Source: Oscillospiraceae bacterium (GTDB taxonomy: Bacteria > Bacillota > Clostridia > Oscillospirales > Ruminococcaceae). Taken from it: a stretch of DNA of 64,000 nucleotides. A model generated the notes under the pieces. It saw only the letters and a program-made list of their open reading frames with translations. It searched no databases and had not been told where the DNA came from. The translations under genes were made by a program, and so were the position numbers. Shown piece by piece: positions 29,207 through 39,479 of the stretch. Each line of letters begins with the position of its first letter. The first letter of the stretch is position 1. The stretch covers positions 1 to 64,000 of the forward strand of contig JAITFZ010000029.1 in assembly GCA_031280965.1 (NCBI GenBank), written 5' to 3'.

Positions 29207-31345
29207 ATGATGATTCATCTTTTCTGGCTGGGAATTGCCGGCGCCGCTCTTGCGCTCGGCTTCGCATTTACACAAAGCCGCAAAGTACTTAAATTCTCAG
29301 AAGGCAACGAAGTCATGATTAAAATCGCATCGGCGATTAGAACCGGCGCAAAGGCCTACATGAAAAGGCAATATTCAGCCGTAGTAAAATTCTTTGCTAT
29401 AGTGTTTGTTATCTTGTGCGCTCTTGCGTTTGTGCCGGTATTTTTCGGGGAAAAAGGGCTTGTTAACCAATACGCTCCCTTTGCGTTCATAACGGGCGGT
29501 TTTTTCACCGGGCTTTCCGGTTATATCGGTATGAAAGTCGCGACCAACGCGAACGCCCGTACAGCTAACGCGGCAGGCGAAAGTCTTAACAAGGGCTTGC
29601 GCGTGTCGTTTTCTTCGGGGACGGTTATGGGTTTTATTGTTGTGGGATTCGGGCTTTTGGATATAACCGCATGGCTTTTACTTCTGCATTACGTGTTCGG
29701 CGCAACTGATGTGGAAATAGGGCAGTCTATGGTTAAATTCGGTTTGGGAGTGGCTTCAATGGCTATGTTTGCGCGGGTCGGCGGCGGTATTTTTACCAAG
29801 GCGGCAGACGTAGGCGCAGACCTTGTCGGTAAAATCGAAGTCGGCATTCCCGAAGACGACCCGAGAAACCCTGCCGTAATCGCTGATAACGTCGGCGACA
29901 ACGTGGGCGATGTTGCCGGAATGGGCGCAGACCTTTATGAAGCTTATGCTCACGCTATTATCGCGACTTTTGCGCTCGGAGTGGGGATATACAGTTACGG
30001 CGGGATGCTTTTGCCTATTCTTATTTCTGTAGCCGGTATTGTTGCTTCACTGATAGGGACTTTCTTTGTGCGAACCAAGGAGAAGGCAGACCAAAAATCG
30101 CTTTTACGTTCTTTACATATGGGAACTTTTCTTGCTGCGGGTATTGCCGCCGCCGCCGCTCTGCCGCTGACCTTTTTAGTTGCAAGGATGTCGGATGACT
30201 CTTACATGCAGGATAACGAGTGGGGCATTTTCGGCTCAATAATCGTGGGGATTATTTCCGGTCTTTTAATCGGCTTTTTCACTGAATACTATACTTCCGA
30301 CACTAATAAACCCACGAAAGAGCTTGCCGCCTCAAGCGAAACAGGAACAGCAACGGTTATGATTGGCGGATTATCGCTCGGCATGAAAGCTACCGTAGGT
30401 CCCATCATTACTGTAGCGGGAGCCGCGCTTATAAGCTTCTTTATAGCCGGCGGACACGCTTCGCTTGAAATGATGGATGAAGCTTTTCAGGCAGGGCTTT
30501 ACGGTATAGGAATCGCTTCTGTCGGATTAGTCGCAACGCTCGGAATTAACCTTGCCACCGATGCTTTCGGGCCTGTTGCCGATAACGCGGGCGGCATTGC
30601 GGAAATGGCTCACCTGCCTGAGGAGGTACGTGTGCGTACCGATGCCCTTGACTCTCTCGGCAACACAACCGCCGCAACCGGAAAGGGTTTTTCAATTGGC
30701 GCTACAGGATTTTCTGCACTTGCGTTGCTTGTTTCTTATGTAACTTTAGCTGAAAACGCTTTGGAAGAAAGTCTTGATTTAAGTGTCACCAATCCGCCCG
30801 TTCTTGTCGGGCTTTTCATCGGCTGTATAACCGCGTTTTTCTTCGCCGCGCTTACTATTTCCGCTGTACATAAGGCAGCTCAGTGCGTTGTTATAGAGGT
30901 GCGGCGGCAGTTCAGGGAAATCGCCGGGCTTATGGAGGGTACTGCCGAACCCGATTATGCGACCTGTGTTGATATATGTACCCGAAGCGCGCTCAGGCGA
31001 ATGGTTGCACCATCGTTGCTTGCGTTTGTAGTGCCGATTACCACCGGAATTCTTCTCGGTGCGGCGGGAGTCGTCGGAATGCTCGCAGGGATTGTAGTAA
31101 CCGGATTTGCTTTAGCGATTTTCATGATGACTTCCGGCGGAGCGTGGGACAACGCGAAAAAGTACATTGAAGCCGGAAATCACGGCGGTAAAGGCAGTGA
31201 AAATCATAAAGCTGCCGTAATTGGAGATACTGTCGGCGACCCGTTTAAAGATACCGCCGGCCCCTCATTTAATATCCTGATTACACTTTCTTCAGCGGTT
31301 TCGCTTGTATTTGTCGGTGTGACAACCGCATTCTCGCTAATGTAG
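29207..31345 (+). CDS. hppA: Membrane-bound proton/sodium-translocating pyrophosphatase
   Basis: GGGIFTKAADVGADLVGKIEVGIPEDDPRNPAVIADNVGDNVGDVAGMGADLYE; GNTTAATGKG suggests K+-dependent subclass. Confidence 0.96.
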   Translation: MMIHLFWLGIAGAALALGFAFTQSRKVLKFSEGNEVMIKIASAIRTGAKAYMKRQYSAVVKFFAIVFVILCALAFVPVFFGEKGLVNQYAPFAFITGGFFTGLSGYIGMKVATNANARTANAAGESLNKGLRVSFSSGTVMGFIVVGFGLLDITAWLLLLHYVFGATDVEIGQSMVKFGLGVASMAMFARVGGGIFTKAADVGADLVGKIEVGIPEDDPRNPAVIADNVGDNVGDVAGMGADLYEAYAHAIIATFALGVGIYSYGGMLLPILISVAGIVASLIGTFFVRTKEKADQKSLLRSLHMGTFLAAGIAAAAALPLTFLVARMSDDSYMQDNEWGIFGSIIVGIISGLLIGFFTEYYTSDTNKPTKELAASSETGTATVMIGGLSLGMKATVGPIITVAGAALISFFIAGGHASLEMMDEAFQAGLYGIGIASVGLVATLGINLATDAFGPVADNAGGIAEMAHLPEEVRVRTDALDSLGNTTAATGKGFSIGATGFSALALLVSYVTLAENALEESLDLSVTNPPVLVGLFIGCITAFFFAALTISAVHKAAQCVVIEVRRQFREIAGLMEGTAEPDYATCVDICTRSALRRMVAPSLLAFVVPITTGILLGAAGVVGMLAGIVVTGFALAIFMMTSGGAWDNAKKYIEAGNHGGKGSENHKAAVIGDTVGDPFKDTAGPSFNILITLSSAVSLVFVGVTTAFSLM

Positions 31346-31355
31346 TCGTAAATAT

Positions 31356-31402
31356 CCTCCGTCTTTAATATACTTTAAGTACATTAAAGACGGAGGTTTT
31401 TT
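31356..31402 (+). terminator. hppA terminator whose 3' arm carries the SD of the next gene
   Basis: CCTCCGTCTTTAAT...ATTAAAGACGGAGG TTTTTT ATG. Confidence 0.8.
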
Positions 31403-32467
31403 ATGTCACGACACTATTTTGCGGGTTCGAACACCCCAACCGGCTTTTTCAGCTTTTATTCCGATATAATACAATTCGGCGACACCGAAAGGAAAATCTA
31501 CATAAAAGGCGGCTCCGGCACAGGCAAAAGCACACTCATGAGAAAAACCGCAGGGATTTTTGAAAAAAAGGGCAGGGAGGTTGAATACTTTCATTGCTCG
31601 AATGACGCGAACAGCCTTGACGGGGTCGGTGTTGCCGAGCTTGGAATTGCCGTGGTTGACGGAAGCAATCCGCATCCTGATGACCCTCAACTCCCCTGTG
31701 CAAAAGACGAGATTTTCAACGCTTCGGACTTCCTTGACAAGGCATATCTGCGTGAGAATAAAGATTATTTAACAGAGTTGCTGGCGGAGAAAAAAGTGCT
31801 TTACGAGCGGGCTTACGGCTATTTGAGCAGTGCGAATGAAATTTACCGCCTGAACGAAAGCATTTATGAAAGCGCGCAGAGCGCAGATGCGTTGAACGGG
31901 CTTGTGCTTGAAATACTGCGGGTTTTTGAAGAAGAAAAGCAGAATAACGGCAGACTGCATAACAGGCGGCTTTTCGCTACGGCAATCACGCCCGAAGGTG
32001 TGAAAAGCCTTATTGAGTCCGCGTTAAAAGCGGAAAAAACCTACATTTTAAAAGGGCAGGGCGCAATGGGAATAACAGAAATGTTAGATACTGTGCAAAG
32101 AAGCGCAAACCTGCATGGCTTAGAAACCATAAGCTTCAAAAGTCCGCTCAATCCTAAAAAAACCGAACATCTTTATATTCCCGCGTATGATATTGCGTTC
32201 ATAACTTCCAACCGTTTTCATGAAACCACCGCCGAAGCGGATGCAATCAGTTTCAGGGAGTTTTTGAACACATCAGTGCTTGAAAAATACAGCAGTCAGT
32301 TAAGTTACAACGACGGCATATTCGACGAACTGCTGAAGAAGGCAATCGGCACGATGGCGGCGGCGAAAGGCATACATGTGAAAATCGAAGCAATTTATAT
32401 AGAGGGGATGGACTTTAAGAGAATGCACAGGGCTTATGATAAGATTTTGGAGGAGATGCTCGCATAG
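31403..32467 (+). CDS. P-loop ATPase (PRK06851-like)
   Basis: Walker A IKGGSGTGKSTLMRK; NTPTGFFSFYSDII N-terminus. Confidence 0.75.
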   Translation: MSRHYFAGSNTPTGFFSFYSDIIQFGDTERKIYIKGGSGTGKSTLMRKTAGIFEKKGREVEYFHCSNDANSLDGVGVAELGIAVVDGSNPHPDDPQLPCAKDEIFNASDFLDKAYLRENKDYLTELLAEKKVLYERAYGYLSSANEIYRLNESIYESAQSADALNGLVLEILRVFEEEKQNNGRLHNRRLFATAITPEGVKSLIESALKAEKTYILKGQGAMGITEMLDTVQRSANLHGLETISFKSPLNPKKTEHLYIPAYDIAFITSNRFHETTAEADAISFREFLNTSVLEKYSSQLSYNDGIFDELLKKAIGTMAAAKGIHVKIEAIYIEGMDFKRMHRAYDKILEEMLA

Positions 32468-32470
32468 TGC

Positions 32471-32505
32471 AAATCCCCCGTAATTCACAGAATTACGGGG
32501 GATTT
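32471..32505. terminator. Bidirectional terminator between convergent genes
   Basis: AAATCCCCCGTAATTC aca GAATTACGGGGGATTT, perfect 16-bp stem. Confidence 0.9.
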
Positions 32506-32506
32506 G

Positions 32507-33475
32507 TCAGTTAAAATCGCTGAAAATAAGTTTTTCGCTTTCCTGTGTTGAATAAACCCACTTGTTCACGTGTCCTGAATCTATGAAATAATCGTAGGTG
32601 TGGTTTATACAGCTATAATCGCAAATATCAACGATTATCAGCTTTATTTTCATCTTTTCGGGTATTATGGCTTTTATGTAAACGCTTGCCTGTTGATTTA
32701 TTTTCACGTTTTCCCGTAATTCCGCAAGACCCGCCAAGTTCGGTGCAAGCTCTACAAAAATTCCGTAGTTCTCAACCGAGCGGATTATCCCTACTACAGT
32801 TTCGCCGACCGTAAACTTTGCTGCATTCTCCGCCCATGTACCGAGAAGCTCTTTGTGAGAGAGAGTAATCTTGCCGCCGGGAACAGAGCCGTTATTTTCT
32901 ATCGCCTTTACAACCGCGAAGATTTTTTGCCCTATGAAGAATCTGTCAGCCGGGTGCGAAATCCGCGAAACTGAAATTGCGTCTATAGGAATAAGCGAGG
33001 GAAGACCGCATCCGATGTCAACAAACGCGCCGAATTGTTCCAAATGCGTAACCTTCACGTTTATGACATCGCCGGTTTTGAGCGCGCTTACATAATGCTC
33101 CATACATTCAAGTTGCGCGGCTTTCCTTGACAGCATAACAGTTTCACGCCCGAAGCTGTCCTCGGCGAATCCCGTGACTTTGAAGCAGACAGGCTTATTT
33201 ACCCTTGATATAAGCGCTATGTCGCGGGTTATGCCCTCCTCAATTCCAAGTGCGCCTTCTGCGCGCGGAATCATACCCTTCATAAATCCAAAATCTATAA
33301 TTAAATTATGGCGGCTGTCACAAACTATACAAGGAGCTTCAACAGTGCGGTTCGCGGTTATACATTCTTCCAAAGTCTTTTTTGATGAAGTATGGAGCTT
33401 ATTTTCCTCAGTGCAGAAAAGTTCGCCCTCCGGCTTTGGCGGCACGGAAATGCTCCCGTTAAAAAATCCTGTCAT
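32507..33475 (-). CDS. S1 RNA-binding domain protein (RpsA-like)
   Basis: S1 modules: GDVINVKVTHLEQFGAFVDIGCGLPSLIPIDAIS and GETVVGIIRSVENYGIFVELAPNLAGLAEL. Confidence 0.85.
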   Translation of the reverse strand: MTGFFNGSISVPPKPEGELFCTEENKLHTSSKKTLEECITANRTVEAPCIVCDSRHNLIIDFGFMKGMIPRAEGALGIEEGITRDIALISRVNKPVCFKVTGFAEDSFGRETVMLSRKAAQLECMEHYVSALKTGDVINVKVTHLEQFGAFVDIGCGLPSLIPIDAISVSRISHPADRFFIGQKIFAVVKAIENNGSVPGGKITLSHKELLGTWAENAAKFTVGETVVGIIRSVENYGIFVELAPNLAGLAELRENVKINQQASVYIKAIIPEKMKIKLIIVDICDYSCINHTYDYFIDSGHVNKWVYSTQESEKLIFSDFN

Positions 33476-33630
33476 ACATGTAATCCTTTCTTTTTATTAT
33501 CATCATGTAATATCTATGAGGACTTGGCTTTTTTTATGCCGTATAAACTTCTTGCAAAAACCTTTATTTTGTGATACAATAGTAAGGGTACGGAATATGC
33601 GTCCGTTAAAAAGAAGAAGAGGAACGAATT

Positions 33631-34647
33631 ATGGCGAAAAAACGGGTTGCGGTTTTATTCGGGGGGGCAAGTCAGGATTATGCGGCTTCATTGCAATCGG
33701 CTTACTCTGTGCTTTGCGTATTATCTAAAGAAAAATATGACATAATCCCCATAGGAATAACAAGAGCGGGGCGATGGCTTTTCTTTCCGGGCGACTATAA
33801 CGAGATTCCGAGCGGCGCGTGGGAGCAAAATGCAGACTGCTGTTCCGCAATTATCAGTCCCGACCCGCATCACGGCGGCATATTAAAAATACTTGACGAC
33901 GGACACTTCACCCGCCAAAATATAGACGTGATTTTTCCGGTACTGCACGGAAAATACGGCGAGTGTGGGCGAATTCAGGCGTTGTGCCGGCTTTCGGGCG
34001 TACCCTTTGTCGGTAGCGGCTTTGAAGCCGCAAACGCATGCAGTGACCGTATGCTGACTTATCTTCTGCTTGAGAGGGCGGGGATAAAAGTGCCGAAATA
34101 CTTTTACGTTGAACGCGCATGGCTTGACGATATTGACTCGCTGTTCCCGCTTATAGAAGCCGAGATTGAGTACCCCATGTATGTCAAAGCCTCAAACTGT
34201 AGTAACTCAATCGGAGCAAACTATGCCGCTAACCGCGAAGAATTGCGGCAGTCGATTAAACTCGCGGCTACACATCATCACAAGGTTTTGATTGAGCAGT
34301 GTCTTTCGGGCAGAGAGTTTGAATGTGCGGTAACAGGCGGCTCTTACAAGCTGAAAGCGTCTGTGACGGGTGAAGTAAAAACCTCGAGAAAATCAGAATT
34401 CGGCGTAGTCAAGCTTAAAAAATCCCTGCAAACCGAAATTCAGGAAACCGCGAAAGCCGCGTTTGTAGCGCTCGGGTGCAAGAACTTTGCACGGTTTAGC
34501 TTTACGCTTGTCGGTGACGAGCTTTATTTAAGAAAAGCCGGCGCAATGCCGGGATTTACGGAGGTCGGGGTTTTTCCGGCACTTATAATGGAGAGCGGCA
34601 CGAGTTATGCGGAAATGTTGGATGAAATTATAGAGTCGGTGCTTTAG
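33631..34647 (+). CDS. D-alanine-D-alanine ligase homologue with degenerate active site
   Basis: VAVLFGGASQDYAASLQSAYSV, VLHGKYGECGRIQALCRLSGVPFVGSG, ATP-grasp fold; RFSFTLVGDELYLRKAGAMPGFT replaces canonical R-x-D...LEANTxPGMT. Confidence 0.85.
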   Translation: MAKKRVAVLFGGASQDYAASLQSAYSVLCVLSKEKYDIIPIGITRAGRWLFFPGDYNEIPSGAWEQNADCCSAIISPDPHHGGILKILDDGHFTRQNIDVIFPVLHGKYGECGRIQALCRLSGVPFVGSGFEAANACSDRMLTYLLLERAGIKVPKYFYVERAWLDDIDSLFPLIEAEIEYPMYVKASNCSNSIGANYAANREELRQSIKLAATHHHKVLIEQCLSGREFECAVTGGSYKLKASVTGEVKTSRKSEFGVVKLKKSLQTEIQETAKAAFVALGCKNFARFSFTLVGDELYLRKAGAMPGFTEVGVFPALIMESGTSYAEMLDEIIESVL

Positions 34648-34687
34648 AACGTGTGGGGTGTAAATATAAACGGGAGGATGCAATTCT

Positions 34688-35485
34688 GTGAATAATTCTG
34701 CTGTCCGGTTAGACGGAAAAAAGATTTTAATTACCGGTGTAAGCCGTCCAATCGGTATTGGTGCAACACTTGCCAAGAGATTAGCCGAAGCAGGGGCAAT
34801 CATTGCAATTCACGGGTTTTCGGACTATGATATGACTGTAGGCGTGAGTAAATCCGCTATGGCGAACGGCACGGAAATATTGGCAAAGCAATCAGTTGAT
34901 TCCGGATTAAATATAACCGCAATCACGACCGGGGATTTAATGATACCGGGCGTTGCTGAAAAGGTTGTTGAGGAAGCGGCAGAAAAGTTAGGCGGGCTTG
35001 ACGGATTGGTTCTGAATCACGCTTACTCAACTTACGGCGAAATGGGCGACTGGACACCGGAGCATATAGACCCGCACTTACTTGTAAATGTGCGTGCTTC
35101 AATGATGATGATACAGGCATTTGTTAATCAGGCAGACATCACAAAAGAAAACGCAATTACATTGTTTACAAGCGGTCAGTATTTAGGTCCGATGATAAAT
35201 GAAATTGCATATAGCGTGTCAAAAGAAGCGATTATTTGTTTATGCAGACAAACTTCTTACCTGCTCGCTGATAAAAATATTCGTGTGAATTGCATAAACC
35301 CCGGACCCGTTGATACAGGTTATTGCTTTGATGAAGCGCATGAAGCTGTTGCAAAAATGTTTCCGTCGGGGCGTTGGGGGACGCCTGATGATACTGCTGA
35401 TTTGTTGTTGTTTTTGCACAGCGGATACGCTAAATGGATTACCGGTCAGGTTATAGCCGGCGAGGGTGGTTTTAATCGCTATTGA
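34688..35485 (+). CDS. Short-chain dehydrogenase/reductase
   Basis: KKILITGVSRPIGIGATLAKRLAEAGA...LVLNHAYS...YSVSKEA...INPGPVDTG. Confidence 0.87.
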   Translation: MNNSAVRLDGKKILITGVSRPIGIGATLAKRLAEAGAIIAIHGFSDYDMTVGVSKSAMANGTEILAKQSVDSGLNITAITTGDLMIPGVAEKVVEEAAEKLGGLDGLVLNHAYSTYGEMGDWTPEHIDPHLLVNVRASMMMIQAFVNQADITKENAITLFTSGQYLGPMINEIAYSVSKEAIICLCRQTSYLLADKNIRVNCINPGPVDTGYCFDEAHEAVAKMFPSGRWGTPDDTADLLLFLHSGYAKWITGQVIAGEGGFNRY

Positions 35486-35522
35486 GGGTTATAACGAACC
35501 TATACAACAGAAAGGAACAAAC

Positions 35523-35951
35523 ATGGAAAAAAACGTATGCATAGACATTAAAAGTACGCAATTTGCTGAAGACGAGCGTGATGTAACAGAACTTTTCACC
35601 TACGGCAGACTTAAACGCGGGCGCGAACGAAATAAGTACAAGATTATATATGAGGAAAGCGAGGCGACCGGCTTCGGCGGAAATACCGTGACGCTTGATA
35701 TAGCGGGTAATGACATGGTTACGCTTTACCGCTCGGGTGATGCGCTGAGCAATCTTGTGATTGAAAAGGGCAAGAAGCATCATTGCCATTACGGTACGCC
35801 GTTCGGCGACTTCATGGTGGGTGTAACCGCTGATGAAATCCGCTCCGAACTCAGCGATAAAGGAGGTAATTTATACCTTAAATACACTATCGACATAAAT
35901 TCAAGTTATATGTCTGAAACGGAAATGCACATTAATATAAAGGAAGTTTAG
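35523..35951 (+). CDS. DUF1934 (YwiB-like) protein
   Basis: Located directly upstream of argS; YGRLKRGRERNKYKIIYEESEATGFGGNTVTLDIAGNDMVTLYRSG. Confidence 0.78.
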   Translation: MEKNVCIDIKSTQFAEDERDVTELFTYGRLKRGRERNKYKIIYEESEATGFGGNTVTLDIAGNDMVTLYRSGDALSNLVIEKGKKHHCHYGTPFGDFMVGVTADEIRSELSDKGGNLYLKYTIDINSSYMSETEMHINIKEV

Positions 35952-35957
35952 GAATTT

Positions 35958-37622
35958 ATGCAAAACATGACAGAATACGCAAAACAGCAAATAAAGAATT
36001 TAATTTCAGGAGCATTGGAAATAGAATCGCCGGCTTTACTCCCTGCCGGTGTAATTGTTGAAGTTCCCGCTAATCCCGCAAACGGCGACCTTTCCTGCAA
36101 TGCCGCTATGATTCTCGCAAAAAGCCAGAAAAAGAATCCGAGAGAAGTTGCGGCAAAAATAATTGAAAGCATAAGGCTTGATGAAGCTGTTTTCAGCCGC
36201 TGTGAAGTTGCGGGTCCCGGCTTTCTTAATTTCTATTTGGCTTCGGGCTGGTATACAAAGGCTGTGAAGTTCATAACAGAGCAGAAAGAAGATTACGGGA
36301 AAATTGATTTCGGGATAGGGAAGCGCGTTCTGATTGAATTTGTTTCGGCAAATCCTACAGGTCCCATGCACATAGGAAACGCACGCGGCGGCGCACTCGG
36401 CGACTGTCTTGCTTCTGTAATGGAGCGGGCGGGGTATTATGTGGAGCGGGAGTTTTATGTAAATGATGCAGGCAATCAGGTTAACAAGCTCGGTTTAAGT
36501 CTTGACATACGTTATCGTCAGTTGCTCGGCTCTCCGGTTGAAATGCCGGAAGACAGCTATCACGGTGATGATATAATTGAACACGCGAAGAATTATATTG
36601 CGAAACACGGCGACAAGTTGCTTTTAGCGACAGAAGAAGAGCGCAGAACCGAACTTGCCGATTATGCACTTCCTTTAAATATACAGGCGTTAGAATCCGA
36701 CCTCGCAAAGTACAGAATTACGTACAACACATGGTTTAAAGAAAGCGCGTTACATGAGAGCGATGCACCTGCGAAAATCGTGGAATTATTAAAGGAAAAA
36801 GGTCATACGTATGAGCGGGACGGCGCGGTGTGGCTTAAATCCACGGAGTTCGGTGACGAAAAGGACAGGGTTTTAGTCAGAAGCAATGGTATTCCGACTT
36901 ATTTGGTGCCGGACATTGCTTATCATTATAATAAGTTAGTTGAGCGAAATTTCGATATTGCAATTGATATTCTCGGCGCAGACCACCACGGCTACATTCC
37001 GCGCATGAATGCGGCTTTGGCGGCGCTCGGAATTGACACTTCAAGGTTAAAAGTAATAATTTATCAGATGGTGCGGTTGCTTCGGGGCGGGGAAGCGGTG
37101 AAATTATCCAAACGTTCCGGAAAGGCAATCACGCTCGCGACCCTGCTTGATGAAGTCCCGCTTGATGCGGCGCGGTTTTTCTTTAATCTGCGCGATTCAA
37201 ACACGCACATAGATTTTGACCTTGACCTGGCAATTGAGGAAAGCAACAAGAATCCTGTTTATTACGTCCAATACTCATATGCACGGATTTGCAGTATAAT
37301 TCGTAAACTCGCAGACGAGGGCATAACCTGTACTTTTCCTGAAAATCTTATTTTCACGGAAAAATTTGAGTCAGAACTTATAAAGAAAGCTTCCGAATTA
37401 CCCGCGGAAACCGAAAAAGCCGCACAGGAACTTAATCCGTCGCGAATCACAAGATTTGTTTTGGAACTGGCGCAAACCTTCAATAAATTTTATGAAACTT
37501 GCAGAATCAAAGGCGAGGAAGATACTGTTTTGCAGTCGCGCCTGACGCTCTGCCATGCGGTAAAAATCACACTCAAAAACGCATTGGAAATTCTCAAAGT
37601 AGACGCACCGGAGAAGATGTAA
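35958..37622 (+). CDS. argS: Arginyl-tRNA synthetase
   Basis: VEFVSANPTGPMHIGNARGGALGD...REFYVNDAGNQ...VKLSKRSGKAITL. Confidence 0.96.
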   Translation: MQNMTEYAKQQIKNLISGALEIESPALLPAGVIVEVPANPANGDLSCNAAMILAKSQKKNPREVAAKIIESIRLDEAVFSRCEVAGPGFLNFYLASGWYTKAVKFITEQKEDYGKIDFGIGKRVLIEFVSANPTGPMHIGNARGGALGDCLASVMERAGYYVEREFYVNDAGNQVNKLGLSLDIRYRQLLGSPVEMPEDSYHGDDIIEHAKNYIAKHGDKLLLATEEERRTELADYALPLNIQALESDLAKYRITYNTWFKESALHESDAPAKIVELLKEKGHTYERDGAVWLKSTEFGDEKDRVLVRSNGIPTYLVPDIAYHYNKLVERNFDIAIDILGADHHGYIPRMNAALAALGIDTSRLKVIIYQMVRLLRGGEAVKLSKRSGKAITLATLLDEVPLDAARFFFNLRDSNTHIDFDLDLAIEESNKNPVYYVQYSYARICSIIRKLADEGITCTFPENLIFTEKFESELIKKASELPAETEKAAQELNPSRITRFVLELAQTFNKFYETCRIKGEEDTVLQSRLTLCHAVKITLKNALEILKVDAPEKM

Positions 37623-37712
37623 ATGTAGGGGTGTGCATTGCTGACAATCTTAATATTTTATACAATCAAGACGAAGAAAACGGAATGATGAAATATTTAA
37701 AAGGAGTTTACG

Positions 37713-38273
37713 ATGAAACTAACAACCGAAAAAACCATATCCAGCGAAACCATATTTGAAGGGCGTGTCGTGCATTTGGTTCGCGATGAGGTTGAGCTTG
37801 AAAACGGCAAAATAACCACCCGCGAGATAGTAAAACATCCGGGCGGCGCCTGCGTACTCGCGATTACCGACGAAAATAAAGCCGTCATGGTGCGGCAATT
37901 CCGCTACGCTCACAAAATCATACAGCTTGAAATCCCCGCAGGTAAGCTTGAATACGGAGAAGACCCAAAACTGTGCGGGATTCGCGAGCTGAAAGAAGAA
38001 ACCGGTTATGAAGCGGGAAGCTTTGAATATTTCGGAAAGATGATTCCGACCGGAGCGTATGTCGGCGAAGTTATACATATTTATTTAGCGCGGGAACTGC
38101 GTAAAACCGAGCAGATGTTAGACGAGGACGAGTTTTTGGAAATTGTGGAGATTCCGTTTGAAAACGCGGTCAATATGGCATTAAGCGGAGAAATCACGGA
38201 CGGGAAAACGCAGGTAGCATTGCTGAAAGCGTGGATTTTGTTCAACAAGGACGCGCAATGCGCGCCCATGTAA
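37713..38273 (+). CDS. NUDIX hydrolase (ADP-ribose pyrophosphatase type)
   Basis: Nudix box LEYGEDPKLCGIRELKEETGYEAG. Confidence 0.92.
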   Translation: MKLTTEKTISSETIFEGRVVHLVRDEVELENGKITTREIVKHPGGACVLAITDENKAVMVRQFRYAHKIIQLEIPAGKLEYGEDPKLCGIRELKEETGYEAGSFEYFGKMIPTGAYVGEVIHIYLARELRKTEQMLDEDEFLEIVEIPFENAVNMALSGEITDGKTQVALLKAWILFNKDAQCAPM

Positions 38274-38275
38274 AA

Positions 38276-38554
38276 TCACTGCCGCAACTGCTGGTCTGCG
38301 CTGATATATTCGTCATAAGCTTTCAGTATACTTGTTTCAAGCAGATTGCGCGCTTCGGGATTAATCGGGTGGATTATATCCCGGAACATTCCCGCTTCAT
38401 CGCGGCGGCTCGGCATTGCCACAAACATGCGGTCATCACCTTGAACCAACTTTATATCATGTACCGCTACGGCGTTGTCGATTGTCAGAGAAACAACAGC
38501 GCGAAGCCGTCCGTCCTGCAAAACCTTTCTAATACGAATGTCGTTTATTTCCAT
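38276..38554 (-). CDS. spoVG: Septation protein SpoVG
   Basis: MEINDIRIRKVLQDGRLRAVVSLTIDNAVAVHDIKLVQGDDRMFVAMPSRRDEAGMFRDIIHPIN. Confidence 0.94.
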   Translation of the reverse strand: MEINDIRIRKVLQDGRLRAVVSLTIDNAVAVHDIKLVQGDDRMFVAMPSRRDEAGMFRDIIHPINPEARNLLETSILKAYDEYISADQQLRQ

Positions 38555-38638
38555 TACGTTGCACCTTTCAAGAATGTATTTGAGATTAGTATTTGACATA
38601 GAGTTTTGAAATATTCATATAAATTAAGGAGAAAATTA

Positions 38639-39427
38639 GTGATAAAAAATAAGAATATAGACTGCGGAAAAGCGTTTGACTGGGGGCGCGCATCAGAGGA
38701 TTACGCAAAGTTCAGGGATATTTATCCCGCTGCATTTTATGAAAAAATAATTGAACTGGGATTATGTGTAAAAGGACAGAAAGTATTGGATATAGGCACG
38801 GGCACAGGCGTTCTGCCGCGTAATATGTATAAGTACGGCGCGAAGTTCACAGGCGCCGACATTTCCGAAAATCAGATTGAACAGGCGCGGCGGCTATCGG
38901 CAGAAGCCGGATTGAACATAGATTATATCGTAACTTCAGCGGAGGAAGCAGACTTCCTCGAAAACAGCTTCGATGCCGTAACTGCCTGTCAGTGTTATGT
39001 TTACTTTGACAAAGACATTGTTTTCAATAAGATTCATAAAATCTTGAAAGATTCAGGGAATTTTTGCATACTATTTATGTCTTGGTTAATTGAGGAAAGC
39101 GAAATTGCACGAAGAAGCGAAGAGCTTATTTTAAAATATAACCCGCATTGGTCAGCACACAGCATGAAGCGGTTTACCTATGATTTTCCCGAACAGGCGC
39201 AGGGTTTATTCGAGGTTGCGGATTCTTTTTGCTATGACTTATCCGTAACTTTCACCCGCGAAAGCTGGCACGGTCGTATGAGAGCCTGCCGCGGAATAGG
39301 CGCTTCGTCGCTTTCGGCAGAGGACATCGCCGCGTGGGAGAAAGAGCATATCGAATATTTACAAAGTGTACCCGAAACATTTGATATTCTGCACTTCGCG
39401 AGCATTTTGAATTTAAGGAAAAAATAA
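38639..39427 (+). CDS. Class I SAM-dependent methyltransferase (GTG start)
   Basis: VLDIGTGTGVLPRNMYKYGAKFTGADISENQIEQAR; SD aaggag. Confidence 0.85.
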   Translation: MIKNKNIDCGKAFDWGRASEDYAKFRDIYPAAFYEKIIELGLCVKGQKVLDIGTGTGVLPRNMYKYGAKFTGADISENQIEQARRLSAEAGLNIDYIVTSAEEADFLENSFDAVTACQCYVYFDKDIVFNKIHKILKDSGNFCILFMSWLIEESEIARRSEELILKYNPHWSAHSMKRFTYDFPEQAQGLFEVADSFCYDLSVTFTRESWHGRMRACRGIGASSLSAEDIAAWEKEHIEYLQSVPETFDILHFASILNLRKK

Positions 39428-39479
39428 AGTCGGCAGATTATTCATAACAAAATTCACAAAGAACTAAAGGGGAAAAATT

